From Lachnospiraceae bacterium (GTDB lineage Bacteria > Bacillota > Clostridia > Lachnospirales > Lachnospiraceae), in contig SFNX01000031.1 of assembly GCA_004552595.1 (NCBI GenBank), forward strand, positions 1-18,063: a stretch of DNA of 18,063 nt, in the 5' to 3' direction. How positions within the stretch are numbered: position 1 is the first letter of the stretch; each line of letters opens with the position of its first letter. Positions 6,394 through 13,724 of this stretch are shown one piece after another. The notes under the pieces are model-generated. The model searched no databases. It was not told where the DNA came from and was given only the letters and a program-made list of their open reading frames with translations. Both the position numbers and the translations under genes were made by a program.

Positions 6394-7632
6394 ATGGGTA
6401 TAAATAATTTAATGAGTAAAAAAGGCAAAGCGGTTAAAATGCTTTGTTCCATATTGCTTATAGCATCGATGACTGTGTCTTATCAGTCATCGGTTTTTGC
6501 TGCTTTAACAAATGATTTTATTGAGGAAAGCGAAGGCAAAAAGAAGGAAGCTGAGGACAATCAGAAGGCTGTTGAAGGAAAGCTTTCACAGGTTAAGCAG
6601 ATGCTTAAGGAAGTACAGAATATCAAAAGTGCCCTTGATCAGGCAATGGTTGAAGCAGATGCAAAGCTTGAAGACTTAAATAACAGTGTTGAAATTCTTA
6701 ATGCGGATATTACAAAGCTTGAGGAAGAAATTGCGACTACTCAGGCAGAACTTATTGTTGCAGAAAGCGTTAAGGAAAAGCAGTACTATACGATGAAAAA
6801 GCGTATTCAGTACATGTATGAGAAAGGCAATAAGAACTATATTGAGCTTCTTTTTACAGCAGGCTCGTTCTCTGATTTTTTGAATACTGCCGAATTCGTA
6901 AATAAAATTTCAAAGTATGACAGGGAAATGCTTAACTCTTATATGGACACTGTCAAAGATATCGAAGAGAAGGAAGCCAAGCTTCTAAGCCAGGAAGAAG
7001 AGCTAAATAAAAAGCATGAAGCGTTAACTGTCCAGCTTGAGGAAGTAGAAAATGAGATGGAACAAAAGCAGGATGCAATAAATATGTACACTGCTGACAT
7101 CAATAATAAAGAAGCGGCAATTAAGGAGTATGAAGCGTATATTGCTGAACAGAAGGCAGTTGTAGAAGCTTTGGAAGCAGCAATCTTAGCAGAAAAGAAA
7201 AGACTCGCAGAAGAAAACAAATCAGCGATAACATATGACGGAGGACAGTTTGCATGGCCTGCGCCAAATTATACAAGAATATCTGATGAATACGGTGAAA
7301 GAATACATCCGATTCTTGGTACAAAACAGTTCCATAACGGACTTGATATGGCAGCTCCAGGCGGTTCACCTATCCTTGCGGCATACGATGGAGAAGTCGT
7401 AGCTGCTGATTATTCGGCTACAATGGGAAATTACGTAATGATAAATCATGGTGACGGACTCATTACAATTTATATGCATGCTTCGGCACTTGAAGTATCA
7501 AAGGGACAGGTTGTAGTCAGAGGAGAAGAAATTGCAAAGGTAGGAACAACCGGAAGAAGTACAGGAAATCATCTTCATTTCAGTGTACGTAAAGACGGTT
7601 CATATGTTAATCCGTGGAACTTCTTTTCATAA
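6394..7632 (+). CDS. Secreted coiled-coil M23 peptidase, FtsEX-linked murein hydrolase (412 aa)
   Basis: The N-terminus is a signal peptide (KAVKMLCSILLIASMTVS, probable cleavage after SSVFA). A long coiled coil (about 35-270) and a C-terminal M23/LytM domain (about 295-410) follow. The metal-binding and catalytic residues all appear present: H314 and D318 in FHNGLDM, H362 in YMHAS, and H393 and H395 in NHLHF. The domain should therefore cleave peptidoglycan cross-bridges itself, unlike E. coli EnvC, whose LytM domain is degenerate and only activates amidases. The layout and position after ftsEX parallel CwlO and PcsB, which use other catalytic domains. The gap to ftsX is seven bases. ATG 6394 is directly preceded by AAAAGGG, which is too close for normal use; ATG 6412 would remove six residues and leave the signal peptide intact, so the exact start is uncertain. 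Confidence 0.93.
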   Translation: MGINNLMSKKGKAVKMLCSILLIASMTVSYQSSVFAALTNDFIEESEGKKKEAEDNQKAVEGKLSQVKQMLKEVQNIKSALDQAMVEADAKLEDLNNSVEILNADITKLEEEIATTQAELIVAESVKEKQYYTMKKRIQYMYEKGNKNYIELLFTAGSFSDFLNTAEFVNKISKYDREMLNSYMDTVKDIEEKEAKLLSQEEELNKKHEALTVQLEEVENEMEQKQDAINMYTADINNKEAAIKEYEAYIAEQKAVVEALEAAILAEKKRLAEENKSAITYDGGQFAWPAPNYTRISDEYGERIHPILGTKQFHNGLDMAAPGGSPILAAYDGEVVAADYSATMGNYVMINHGDGLITIYMHASALEVSKGQVVVRGEEIAKVGTTGRSTGNHLHFSVRKDGSYVNPWNFFS

Positions 7633-7659
7633 AGATAACTGAATATACAGGGTAATACT

Positions 7660-8982
7660 ATGGACGAAAACAATAACAGTAAATTAACAGGTGAATTTTC
7701 ACAGTATAATGACAATAAAGAAGCATTGAGCGACGAGGCAATAGCCGAACTTTCGTCTGAAGAGCTTGAAGAAATACTTAATAAGGAAAAGTCAAGAGGA
7801 AGACTGCAGGGTATTATTATATCACTTGCAATAGTAAGTGTTATAGCTGTATTTGGAATACTGGTTGTTTATTTTGCAGGTGGTATTAAAACAAACAAGT
7901 CTGCATTTTTAACTGAAGAGGTTGTTGAAAAGGCAGACCATCTCTGGAAGATGATAGATAATTATTATCTGTGGGATGAAGATAAAGATATAGAGGGCGC
8001 TAAAGATGCAGTATATAAGGGAATTGTAAACTCTCTTGGCGATCCATACAGCGTATATTATACGAAGGAAGAGTTTGACGAACTGACTGAAAGCTACAGC
8101 GGCGAATATTCGGGAATAGGGGCATATGTTTCCCAGGATCCTGATACAATGGAAAGCTATATTGCAAGACCAATGCCTAATTCACCGGCCGAAGAAGCAG
8201 GATTGTTACCTAATGACTACATCTGTGAGATTGACGGAGAAAATGTTGTAGGACAGGATTTAAATGTTGTTGTAGCCAAAATCAAAGGACCTGAAGGAAC
8301 AAGTGTTGAGCTTGGAATCAGGCATGAGAATAAGGGTGAAATCGAAACTATAACGGTTGAGAGAAGAAAAATCGAGGTAGTCAGACTCGAAAGCGAAATG
8401 CTTGAAGATAATATCGGATACATATGGATTTATGAATTCGAAGGTAAGACATTGTCCCAGTTCGAAGATGCTTATAATAAGCTTAAGGAAGATGGAATGA
8501 AGGGGCTTATTGTTGATCTTAGAGATAATCCGGGTGGCGATTTAGACGTAGTAATTGATCTTTGCGACATGTTTTTGGATGATGGCCTGATTTTATATAC
8601 AAAAGATAAAAACGGAAAGAATCAGGAGTTTATGGCTGATGCGGATTGCGAGAAGCTGCCGATGGTGATTATCACAAATGAGAATTCGGCATCGGCATCT
8701 GAAATATTTACAGGATGCCTTAAGGAACGCGGTGTTGCAAAGGTAGTCGGCAAGAATACATTTGGAAAGGGAATAGTACAGGCACTGTTTGAACTTGAGG
8801 ATGGTTCGGGAATAAAGATTACGGAATCAGAATATTATCTTCCTAATGACATATGCATTCACGGCGTAGGAATAGCACCTGATTATGAAGTGGAACTTGA
8901 CTATGAAGCATACCTTAAGGATAAAACAGATGCTCAGAAGGATAAAGCAATTGAAGTAATGAAGGAGCTGTTAAATGATTAA
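7660..8982 (+). CDS. ctpA: C-terminal processing peptidase, S41 family (440 aa)
   Basis: A short acidic cytoplasmic tail (1-45) and one membrane segment (about 49-72) precede a PDZ domain (about 150-235, with the 'SGIGAYV' opening and 'GLLPNDYICEIDGENV' core) and the S41 catalytic domain (about 240-430). The Ser-Lys dyad is intact: S345 in NSASASE and K370 in TFGKG, 25 residues apart as in other CtpA/Prc enzymes. It should act outside the membrane, cutting proteins from the C-terminus, often after PDZ recognition. Placed after ftsEX and the M23 hydrolase, it is a candidate for processing or turnover of that hydrolase. CtpA control of M23 hydrolases is known in other bacteria; here it is inference. 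The start ATG 7660 has CAGGG about ten bases upstream. Its 3' end holds the ribosome-binding site and start codon of the next gene. Confidence 0.94.
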   Translation: MDENNNSKLTGEFSQYNDNKEALSDEAIAELSSEELEEILNKEKSRGRLQGIIISLAIVSVIAVFGILVVYFAGGIKTNKSAFLTEEVVEKADHLWKMIDNYYLWDEDKDIEGAKDAVYKGIVNSLGDPYSVYYTKEEFDELTESYSGEYSGIGAYVSQDPDTMESYIARPMPNSPAEEAGLLPNDYICEIDGENVVGQDLNVVVAKIKGPEGTSVELGIRHENKGEIETITVERRKIEVVRLESEMLEDNIGYIWIYEFEGKTLSQFEDAYNKLKEDGMKGLIVDLRDNPGGDLDVVIDLCDMFLDDGLILYTKDKNGKNQEFMADADCEKLPMVIITNENSASASEIFTGCLKERGVAKVVGKNTFGKGIVQALFELEDGSGIKITESEYYLPNDICIHGVGIAPDYEVELDYEAYLKDKTDAQKDKAIEVMKELLND

Positions 8983-10636
8983 TATTCAGATTGACCAGGT
9001 AGGATACAGACCTAATGATTACAAAACTGCGACTTTCAGAATCGAAGACACGAACAGTGTCTCCGATTCTGTTAAGTTAAACGGCAATTCGGGAAATACC
9101 TTTAGGGTAATAGATGTTATAAATAATGAAGTTGTATTTGAGAGTGAGCTTTCAAAAGAGATTAAGTCAGAGCCTAATGGTGAGGTGAACAGAGTTGGCG
9201 ACTTTTCTTCTTTGAATAAGGTGGGAAAATATGTCATTGAGACTGAAAAATACGGTAAGTCATATGAATTTGAAATAAAGGATAACATTTATGAAGATGT
9301 GCTTAAGTCTACATTAAAAATGTTTTATTTGCAAAGATGCGGATGTGCTCTTGAAGAAAAATATGCGGGTGTTTTTGCACACAAAGAATGTCACAATACT
9401 ATGGCAAGAATATACGGAACAGATAAATATATTGATGTTTCAGGCGGATGGCACGATGCCGGAGATTATGGGAGATATACTGTTGCGGCGGCAAAGTCTG
9501 TTGTAGATTTAATGATGGCATATGAATGCTTCCCTGATGTTCTTGAAAAGCCTTTTGATATTCCTGATGATGGAAGTAATGTTCCTGATATATTAAGAGA
9601 AGTTAAATATGAGCTTGATTTCATGCTTAAGATGCAAGATTCTGATACAGGCGGTGTATATCATAAAGTAACATGCAGCTCGTTCCCGGGATTTGTGATG
9701 CCGGAATATGAAAAAGATGAACTTATAGTAAGCCCTGTTTCAGACGCTGCAACATGTGATTTTGCAGCAGCAATGGCGCATGCATACAGAGTTTATAAGG
9801 ACCTTTCTAAAAAGTACGGGGACGGTGCAAAGGAATACGAAAAGGCAGCAGATACGTATTTAGAAGCTGCAAATAAAGCAATAGAATTTTTATTAACTAA
9901 TCATGCGGGTGAATTTGTCAATCCTGCAGGTATAGTAACGGGTGAATACGGCGACACCGATACAAGAGATGAATATTTCTTTGCATATGCCGAAATGTTT
10001 AATACTACCGGAGATAAGAAATACGAAGAACTGCTTAAGGGTATGGATTTAGCAGGAATTTCAGGAGACTTTGGCTGGAAGGAAGTCGGAGATTACGGAT
10101 TTTATGCTTATTTAAGTGCTCCGCATAATAAGGATAAAGAATTTAATGACCGTGTAAGTGCAAAATTCATTAACGAAGCAAGTGAAAAGCAGTTTAAGTA
10201 CCTGGAGGATCCATACAAGAGTACAATCTACGGATATTATTACTGGGGCTGCAACATGGAAGTAGCCAACAATGCGATGAGGGGAATTTTAATCGACAGA
10301 TTAAAGGGAACCAATTCATACAGAATGATGGCTCATTCACAGCTTCATTATCTTCTTGGTAATAATCCTAATTCAAAGTGCTTTGTCACAGGATTTGGTA
10401 CAGATACAGTAATGCATCCGCACCACAGACCGTCTGCGGCTGTTAATTCTCCGATGCCCGGTATGCTTGTTGGAGGTGCAGAACCGCTGCTTCTTGATGA
10501 TGTCGCTAAGAGATTGCTTAACAACAAAGCACCTGCAAAGTGTTATATTGATGAGCTTGACAGCTATTCAACAAATGAAATTACAATTTACTGGAATTCA
10601 CCGCTTGTATTTTTACTTGCATACATGAATGAATAA
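8975..10636 (+). CDS. Glycoside hydrolase family 9, intracellular cellodextrinase-like (553 aa)
   Basis: An N-terminal cellulase Ig-like domain (about 1-100, starting INIQIDQVGYRP) is followed by a GH9 (alpha/alpha)6 catalytic domain (about 105-550). Visible active-site residues are D161 and D164 in GGWHDAGDYGRY, the substrate-binding H481, H483, H484 and R485 in HPHHRPS, and the acid E535 in NEITIYWNSP. The enzyme should hydrolyse beta-1,4-glucan oligosaccharides by inversion. There is no signal peptide: the protein starts directly with the Ig-like domain, and the start is firmly set by AAGGAG (8962-8967) seven bases before ATG 8975. It is therefore probably cytoplasmic and acts on imported cellodextrins, like the leaderless Butyrivibrio Ced1 cellodextrinase as I recall it. 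No carbohydrate-binding module or dockerin is seen. It overlaps ctpA by eight bases, an odd coupling to a division operon. Confidence 0.93.
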   Translation: MINIQIDQVGYRPNDYKTATFRIEDTNSVSDSVKLNGNSGNTFRVIDVINNEVVFESELSKEIKSEPNGEVNRVGDFSSLNKVGKYVIETEKYGKSYEFEIKDNIYEDVLKSTLKMFYLQRCGCALEEKYAGVFAHKECHNTMARIYGTDKYIDVSGGWHDAGDYGRYTVAAAKSVVDLMMAYECFPDVLEKPFDIPDDGSNVPDILREVKYELDFMLKMQDSDTGGVYHKVTCSSFPGFVMPEYEKDELIVSPVSDAATCDFAAAMAHAYRVYKDLSKKYGDGAKEYEKAADTYLEAANKAIEFLLTNHAGEFVNPAGIVTGEYGDTDTRDEYFFAYAEMFNTTGDKKYEELLKGMDLAGISGDFGWKEVGDYGFYAYLSAPHNKDKEFNDRVSAKFINEASEKQFKYLEDPYKSTIYGYYYWGCNMEVANNAMRGILIDRLKGTNSYRMMAHSQLHYLLGNNPNSKCFVTGFGTDTVMHPHHRPSAAVNSPMPGMLVGGAEPLLLDDVAKRLLNNKAPAKCYIDELDSYSTNEITIYWNSPLVFLLAYMNE

Positions 10637-10648
10637 AAGGAGTTAGTC

Positions 10649-11212
10649 ATGAGTAAACAGATTTGGAAACCGGGAAATATGGTATATCCGCTTCCTGCAG
10701 TATTAGTAACATGTACTGATAATAACGGAAAAGATAATGTGCTTACAATTGCATGGACGGGCACAATTTGTACAGACCCTGCACTTGCATACATTTCGGT
10801 TCGTCCTGAAAGATATTCTTATAATATGATTAAGGAAACAGGTGAATTTGTAATTAATTTAACGACAGAGGAGCTGTGCTTTGCAACAGATTACTGTGGG
10901 GTAAGAAGCGGAAGGGATGAAGACAAATTTGCAAAGTGTAACCTCACAAAGGAAGCAGCCCTGGCAGTTAAGGCTCCACTAATTAAAGAAAGCCCCGTAA
11001 ATATTGAGTGCAGAGTACGCGAAATTAAAGAATATGGTTCACACACTATGTTTGTCGCTGATGTATTAAATATTCATGCAGATGAAAAATACATGGATGA
11101 AAACGGCAGATTCTGTTTGGAAAAGGCAGACCCTGTATGCTACAGCCACGGAACATATTTTACTATGGGTAAAAAGCTTGGTACATTCGGGTATTCCGTA
11201 AAGAAGAAATAG
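10649..11212 (+). CDS. Flavin reductase-like / flavoredoxin family protein (187 aa)
   Basis: The sequence fits the flavin reductase-like FMN-binding split-barrel family. It opens 'NMVYPLPAVLVTCTDNNGKD', followed by 'TIAWTGTICTDPALAYISVR' and 'ETGEFVINL', the usual FMN-binding core; later come 'VNIECRVREIKEYGSHTMFV' and an ending 'YFTMGKKLGTFGYSVKK'. Length is typical for flavoredoxin-like proteins. It probably binds FMN and passes electrons from NAD(P)H or another donor; the partner is unknown. It is cytoplasmic, with no signal peptide. The gene starts 12 bases after the GH9 gene with AGGAG at 10638-10642, and is followed after 13 bases by a membrane acyltransferase gene, so it appears to be an internal member of the long operon. 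Nothing in it explains a functional link to cell division or glycan breakdown. Confidence 0.85.
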   Translation: MSKQIWKPGNMVYPLPAVLVTCTDNNGKDNVLTIAWTGTICTDPALAYISVRPERYSYNMIKETGEFVINLTTEELCFATDYCGVRSGRDEDKFAKCNLTKEAALAVKAPLIKESPVNIECRVREIKEYGSHTMFVADVLNIHADEKYMDENGRFCLEKADPVCYSHGTYFTMGKKLGTFGYSVKKK

Positions 11213-11225
11213 ACGGTTATAATAA

Positions 11226-11993
11226 ATGGCAGTTTCAAACAGATTACAAAGGATTGATGAAATAAGAGGTTTCACATTAATTTCGATGATTATATATCAT
11301 TTTTTGTGGGACTTAAGATACATTGCAGATTTTGACATCGGCTGGTATGAAGGAACTGCCTCAAACGTATGGCAAAAAAGCATTTGCATTACATTTATAT
11401 TTATTTCCGGATTCTGCTTTTCATTTGGTAAAAAAAGACTAAAAAGAAGCGTTATTATATTTATGTGCGGTGCGCTGATTAGTGCCGTTACTGTTTTTTT
11501 AATGCCTGAGAACAGAGTAGTATTTGGAATACTTACATTTCTTGGAAGTGCCGGATTTATTACGGTTTTATTTGATAAGCTTAACAGAATAACCGTTTCA
11601 AAAATAGAAGAAGATACATTTAATCTTACAATGCTAATCGGCATGATACTTCTGTTTATTTCATTCTTTAATGTAAATTACGGATATATTTACTTCCCTA
11701 AAAAGACATTGCTTCCAAAATATCTGTATGACGGATATTTCATGACATTTTTTGGATTCCCGGATCCTTACTTTTTCTCAACGGACTATTTTGCAATTTT
11801 TCCATGGATATTCCTATACTTAGCAGGTTATTACACGCAAAAAATAATCAAAAACAATAACACGGTTATCAAGTACCTTATGAATGACAGGTTTAGATTT
11901 ATAACATTTTTAGGCAGAAATTCGCTGATAATATATATGGTTCATCAGCCGGTACTATATGTTGTTACATTAATTATTATGAAAATGGGTTGA
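11226..11993 (+). CDS. DUF1624 / HGSNAT-like membrane acyltransferase (255 aa)
   Basis: This is a polytopic membrane protein of about seven hydrophobic segments. The opening 'RLQRIDEIRGFTLISMIIYH' (H25) and 'FLWDLRYIADFDIGWY' are typical of the DUF1624 group, related to heparan-alpha-glucosaminide N-acetyltransferase. These transfer acyl groups across the membrane to amino sugars or glycans; H25 is in the position expected for the acyl-carrying histidine. The C-terminus 'FLGRNSLIIYMVHQPVLYVV' is also characteristic of membrane acyltransferases. The acceptor is unknown; given FtsEX, an M23 hydrolase and CtpA upstream, a cell-wall glycan is a reasonable guess but only a guess. ATG 11226 has a weak ribosome-binding site, so translation may depend on coupling with the flavin reductase gene 13 bases upstream. 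It is the last gene of the + strand string; no terminator is evident after it. Confidence 0.82.
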   Translation: MAVSNRLQRIDEIRGFTLISMIIYHFLWDLRYIADFDIGWYEGTASNVWQKSICITFIFISGFCFSFGKKRLKRSVIIFMCGALISAVTVFLMPENRVVFGILTFLGSAGFITVLFDKLNRITVSKIEEDTFNLTMLIGMILLFISFFNVNYGYIYFPKKTLLPKYLYDGYFMTFFGFPDPYFFSTDYFAIFPWIFLYLAGYYTQKIIKNNNTVIKYLMNDRFRFITFLGRNSLIIYMVHQPVLYVVTLIIMKMG

Positions 11994-12086
11994 TACGGAA
12001 AATTACGAATATACAAAACCAAGTGTTAACAGAAATAGCAATGCCAAAATAAGAAAACTCAGAAGAAAAAATAGAAATCGGAGTAT

Positions 12087-12161
12087 ATGTTTATGCTTAC
12101 GGATTCACTTGTGAATACGTATCCTGAGATAGATGTTCAGAGGATGTTTTTGAATTTATAG
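12087..12161 (+). other. tiny ORF (24 aa) in the gap after the acyltransferase gene; possible gene remnant
   Basis: Within the roughly 190-base gap 11994-12180, ATG 12087 (or ATG 12093) opens a frame to TAG 12159-12161. It is preceded by GGAG at 12080-12083, which is well spaced for 12093. The product contains SLVNTYPEIDVQRMFLNL, which looks like the tail of a globular protein rather than a toxin or leader peptide. It may be the remnant of a deleted gene or chance. The rest of the gap (11994-12079) is A-rich with no recognised element. Confidence 0.25.
12098..12121. repeat. near-perfect palindrome in the 12-kb intergenic gap
   Basis: TACGGATTCAC (12098-12108) and GTGAATACGTA (12111-12121) are inverted repeats with one mismatch and a two-base centre. 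No T-run follows on either strand, so it is a poor terminator; the tight centre suits a protein-binding palindrome or a cruciform. It lies inside the tiny ORF. Confidence 0.5.
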
Positions 12162-12194
12162 ATTAATAAAATATCGGGCATTACCTACCCGATA
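12162..12194 (-). terminator. Rho-independent terminator of the B6-salvage operon, overlapping the kinase stop
   Basis: Read on the - strand, TATCGGG (12194-12188) pairs perfectly with CCCGATA (12178-12172) around a 9-base loop, followed by TTTTATTAAT. The TAA stop of the kinase gene (12183-12181) is inside the loop, so termination begins within the coding sequence. Confidence 0.8.
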
Positions 12195-13017
12195 ATGAAT
12201 CAATAAGAGTATGAAGAACAGGCTCAAATTTAACACCATACCAGTGCGAACTGTCGCCTTCTGTATTCTTCATTGCGTTTAGTACAAAGTTAGCAGCGAT
12301 TTTTGCTGAATCGTATAGATTTTTCCCATATAGATGTGCGCCTACGAATGCAGATGCAAATATATCACCTGTACCGTGGGACGATTTAGGAAGTTTTTCG
12401 TGTCTGTAATAGCTTATTTCATCGTTCTCTGCTATTATTACGCCGGTTGAATCTTTTTCGTAGCTTACACCGGTAATAACAATTGTTTTCATGCCGGTTT
12501 TTTTAAGCTCTTTTATCAGTGATTTAATATAATCATCATCATACTGTTCTTTATATTCAACACCTGTCATAATGCATGCTTCTGTAATGTTTGGCATAAT
12601 TATGTCTGCTGATTTACACAGTTCACACATTGCCTCAGCATAGGATGAATCAAAATTTGAATAAAGTCTTCCGTTATCTGCCATGGCAGGGTCAACTACC
12701 TTAATGCATTTATTTTTACCCATTGTAGAGAGGATTTCGGATACATAGGCAATCTGGTTTATTGAGCCAAGGTAGCCTGTGTAGATTGCATCAAACAGTA
12801 TCGCCTCATTCCTCCAGTGACGGACAATTGATGGAATGTCTTCAGTAAGGTCTCTGAAAGTATTGCCTTTAAAGCCACCTGTATGAGTTGATAACACGGC
12901 TGAGGGAAGAATAACGGTTTCCTGTCCGCATACAGAAAGAATCGGCAGTGCTACCGTAAGGGAACACTGGCCGACACATGAAATATCCTGTATTGTAAGT
13001 ACTTTATTGTATGACAT
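12181..13017 (-). CDS. Pyridoxamine/pyridoxal kinase (278 aa)
   Basis: This ribokinase-fold enzyme is of the pyridoxamine kinase group (Phos_pyr_kin; PdxY/PdxK-like). It opens 'NKVLTIQDISCVGQCSLTVA', has the central 'ILFDAIYTGYLGSINQIAYV', a 'VVDPAMADNG' strand and the anion-hole and catalytic motif SHGTGDIFASAF, with the probable catalytic base D218. It should phosphorylate pyridoxal, pyridoxamine or pyridoxine at the 5' position using ATP, in the cytoplasm. Hydroxymethylpyrimidine kinase is the main alternative within the fold, but the N-terminal pattern and length fit B6 kinases better. It lies ten bases downstream of an ECF transporter S component, with AAGGAT just upstream of its ATG, and ends in a terminator; the two genes form a compact operon for vitamin B6 uptake and salvage. 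Confidence 0.88.
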   Translation of the reverse strand: MSYNKVLTIQDISCVGQCSLTVALPILSVCGQETVILPSAVLSTHTGGFKGNTFRDLTEDIPSIVRHWRNEAILFDAIYTGYLGSINQIAYVSEILSTMGKNKCIKVVDPAMADNGRLYSNFDSSYAEAMCELCKSADIIMPNITEACIMTGVEYKEQYDDDYIKSLIKELKKTGMKTIVITGVSYEKDSTGVIIAENDEISYYRHEKLPKSSHGTGDIFASAFVGAHLYGKNLYDSAKIAANFVLNAMKNTEGDSSHWYGVKFEPVLHTLIDSLSGR

Positions 13018-13027
13018 ATAAAAATCC

Positions 13028-13609
13028 TTATTTTATTTCGAGGAAATATCCTGATTTCTTTAATGCAGGTCTTAATGCCATATATACAGCAACAGAAATA
13101 ATTAAAGAAGTTACCGCATTAATTGTCGTAGCTGTAATGTTCCATGCAAGTGTAAGCTCTGCAGCAGGCTTTCCAAGAATCAACAGTTTATAAAAATATC
13201 CTACCAGCGGATCAAAGATTACATTAAAGAGTAATCCTGATGCTGAAGCTATTGTAACATTTCTTAAAAGCTTTTTGTTATCTGTTTCGTTAGAAATATG
13301 AAATACTTTGTGAGCAACAAGTCCTGTGATAAGTCCGATGCAAAGTTTAAGTATCAATGTTTTAGGTGCATATACAATATATACAGGATCAAAGACGTCA
13401 CCGATAGTCATTCCGATTGCACCGCCAAGTCCGCCGTAAAATCCACCAAGTAAAAGTGCAGCAATAACACACACAGCGTTTCCTAAATGGATTGAAGTTG
13501 CATCTCCACCCGGAAGTGGAATCTTAATCTGTAAAAATGTGAATACTACATAAGATAAAGCAGCGAAGAGTCCGACAAGGACTACCTTATACAATTTTTC
13601 GTTTTTCAT
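13028..13609 (-). CDS. ECF transporter S component, probably for vitamin B6 (193 aa)
   Basis: This is a small, very hydrophobic protein with about six membrane segments. It shows features of energy-coupling-factor S components: the helix-1 start 'YKVVLVGLFAALSYVVFTF', the 'LPLPGGD'-like loop (IPLPGGDATSIHLGN) and a Gly/Ala-rich core 'LLLGGFYGGLGGAIGMTIGD'. The substrate-binding subunit would use a shared EcfAAT module encoded elsewhere; none is in this window. Being in one operon with a pyridoxamine kinase, and divergent from a MocR regulator, it is best read as a PdxU-type pyridoxine/pyridoxal transporter, by context only. ATG at 13609 is preceded by AAAGGAG at ideal spacing. A longer open frame to 13894 would run back through the divergent MocR gene's 5' end and is rejected. 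Confidence 0.87.
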   Translation of the reverse strand: MKNEKLYKVVLVGLFAALSYVVFTFLQIKIPLPGGDATSIHLGNAVCVIAALLLGGFYGGLGGAIGMTIGDVFDPVYIVYAPKTLILKLCIGLITGLVAHKVFHISNETDNKKLLRNVTIASASGLLFNVIFDPLVGYFYKLLILGKPAAELTLAWNITATTINAVTSLIISVAVYMALRPALKKSGYFLEIK

Positions 13610-13640
13610 AATAATCTCCTTTGCGTACAAATTTATGATG

Positions 13641-13669
13641 TTGCTATTATACACAAAAACTGTTATTAT
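13641..13669 (+). promoter_or_regulatory. candidate promoter of the MocR-type gene
   Basis: TTGCTA (13641-13646) and TATTAT (13664-13669) are separated by 17 bases, giving a leader of about 50 bases before ATG 13725. On the opposite strand TATAAT boxes (13651-13646 and 13670-13665) could serve the divergent transporter-kinase operon, but no convincing -35 was found for them. The two promoters would overlap. Confidence 0.45.
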
Positions 13670-13706
13670 AAAAATATGCAATTTAGAAAACTTTGACAAT
13701 AACAGT
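13642..13706. promoter_or_regulatory. candidate operator repeats between MocR gene and B6 operon
   Basis: A decamer occurs as a direct repeat, TGCTATTATA (13642-13651) and TGTTATTATA (13661-13670), 19 bases apart with one difference. A perfect 9-bp inverted repeat, ACTGTTATT (13659-13667) and AATAACAGT (13698-13706), shares the second copy. The repeats overlap the likely -10 regions on both strands, as expected for an autoregulated divergent promoter. Because they are AT-rich and contain -10-like sequence, part of the similarity may simply be promoter boxes. Confidence 0.4.
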
Positions 13707-13724
13707 GTTAAGGAAAATCGAAAT

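Noticed and set aside
8975..10636. A secreted GH9 with a missed N-terminal signal peptide.
   Set aside because: AAGGAG at 8962-8967 fixes the start, and the region upstream is the ctpA coding sequence in another frame.
12172..12194. The hairpin at the kinase stop as a terminator for the + strand acyltransferase operon.
   Set aside because: On the + strand the stem is followed by ATGAATC with no T-run; the T-run exists only on the - strand.
13635..13724. Longer N-terminus for the MocR protein (30 extra residues).
   Set aside because: This stretch is AT-rich promoter DNA with repeats, and MocR proteins begin close to the GntR helix-turn-helix; AAGGAAA precedes ATG 13725.
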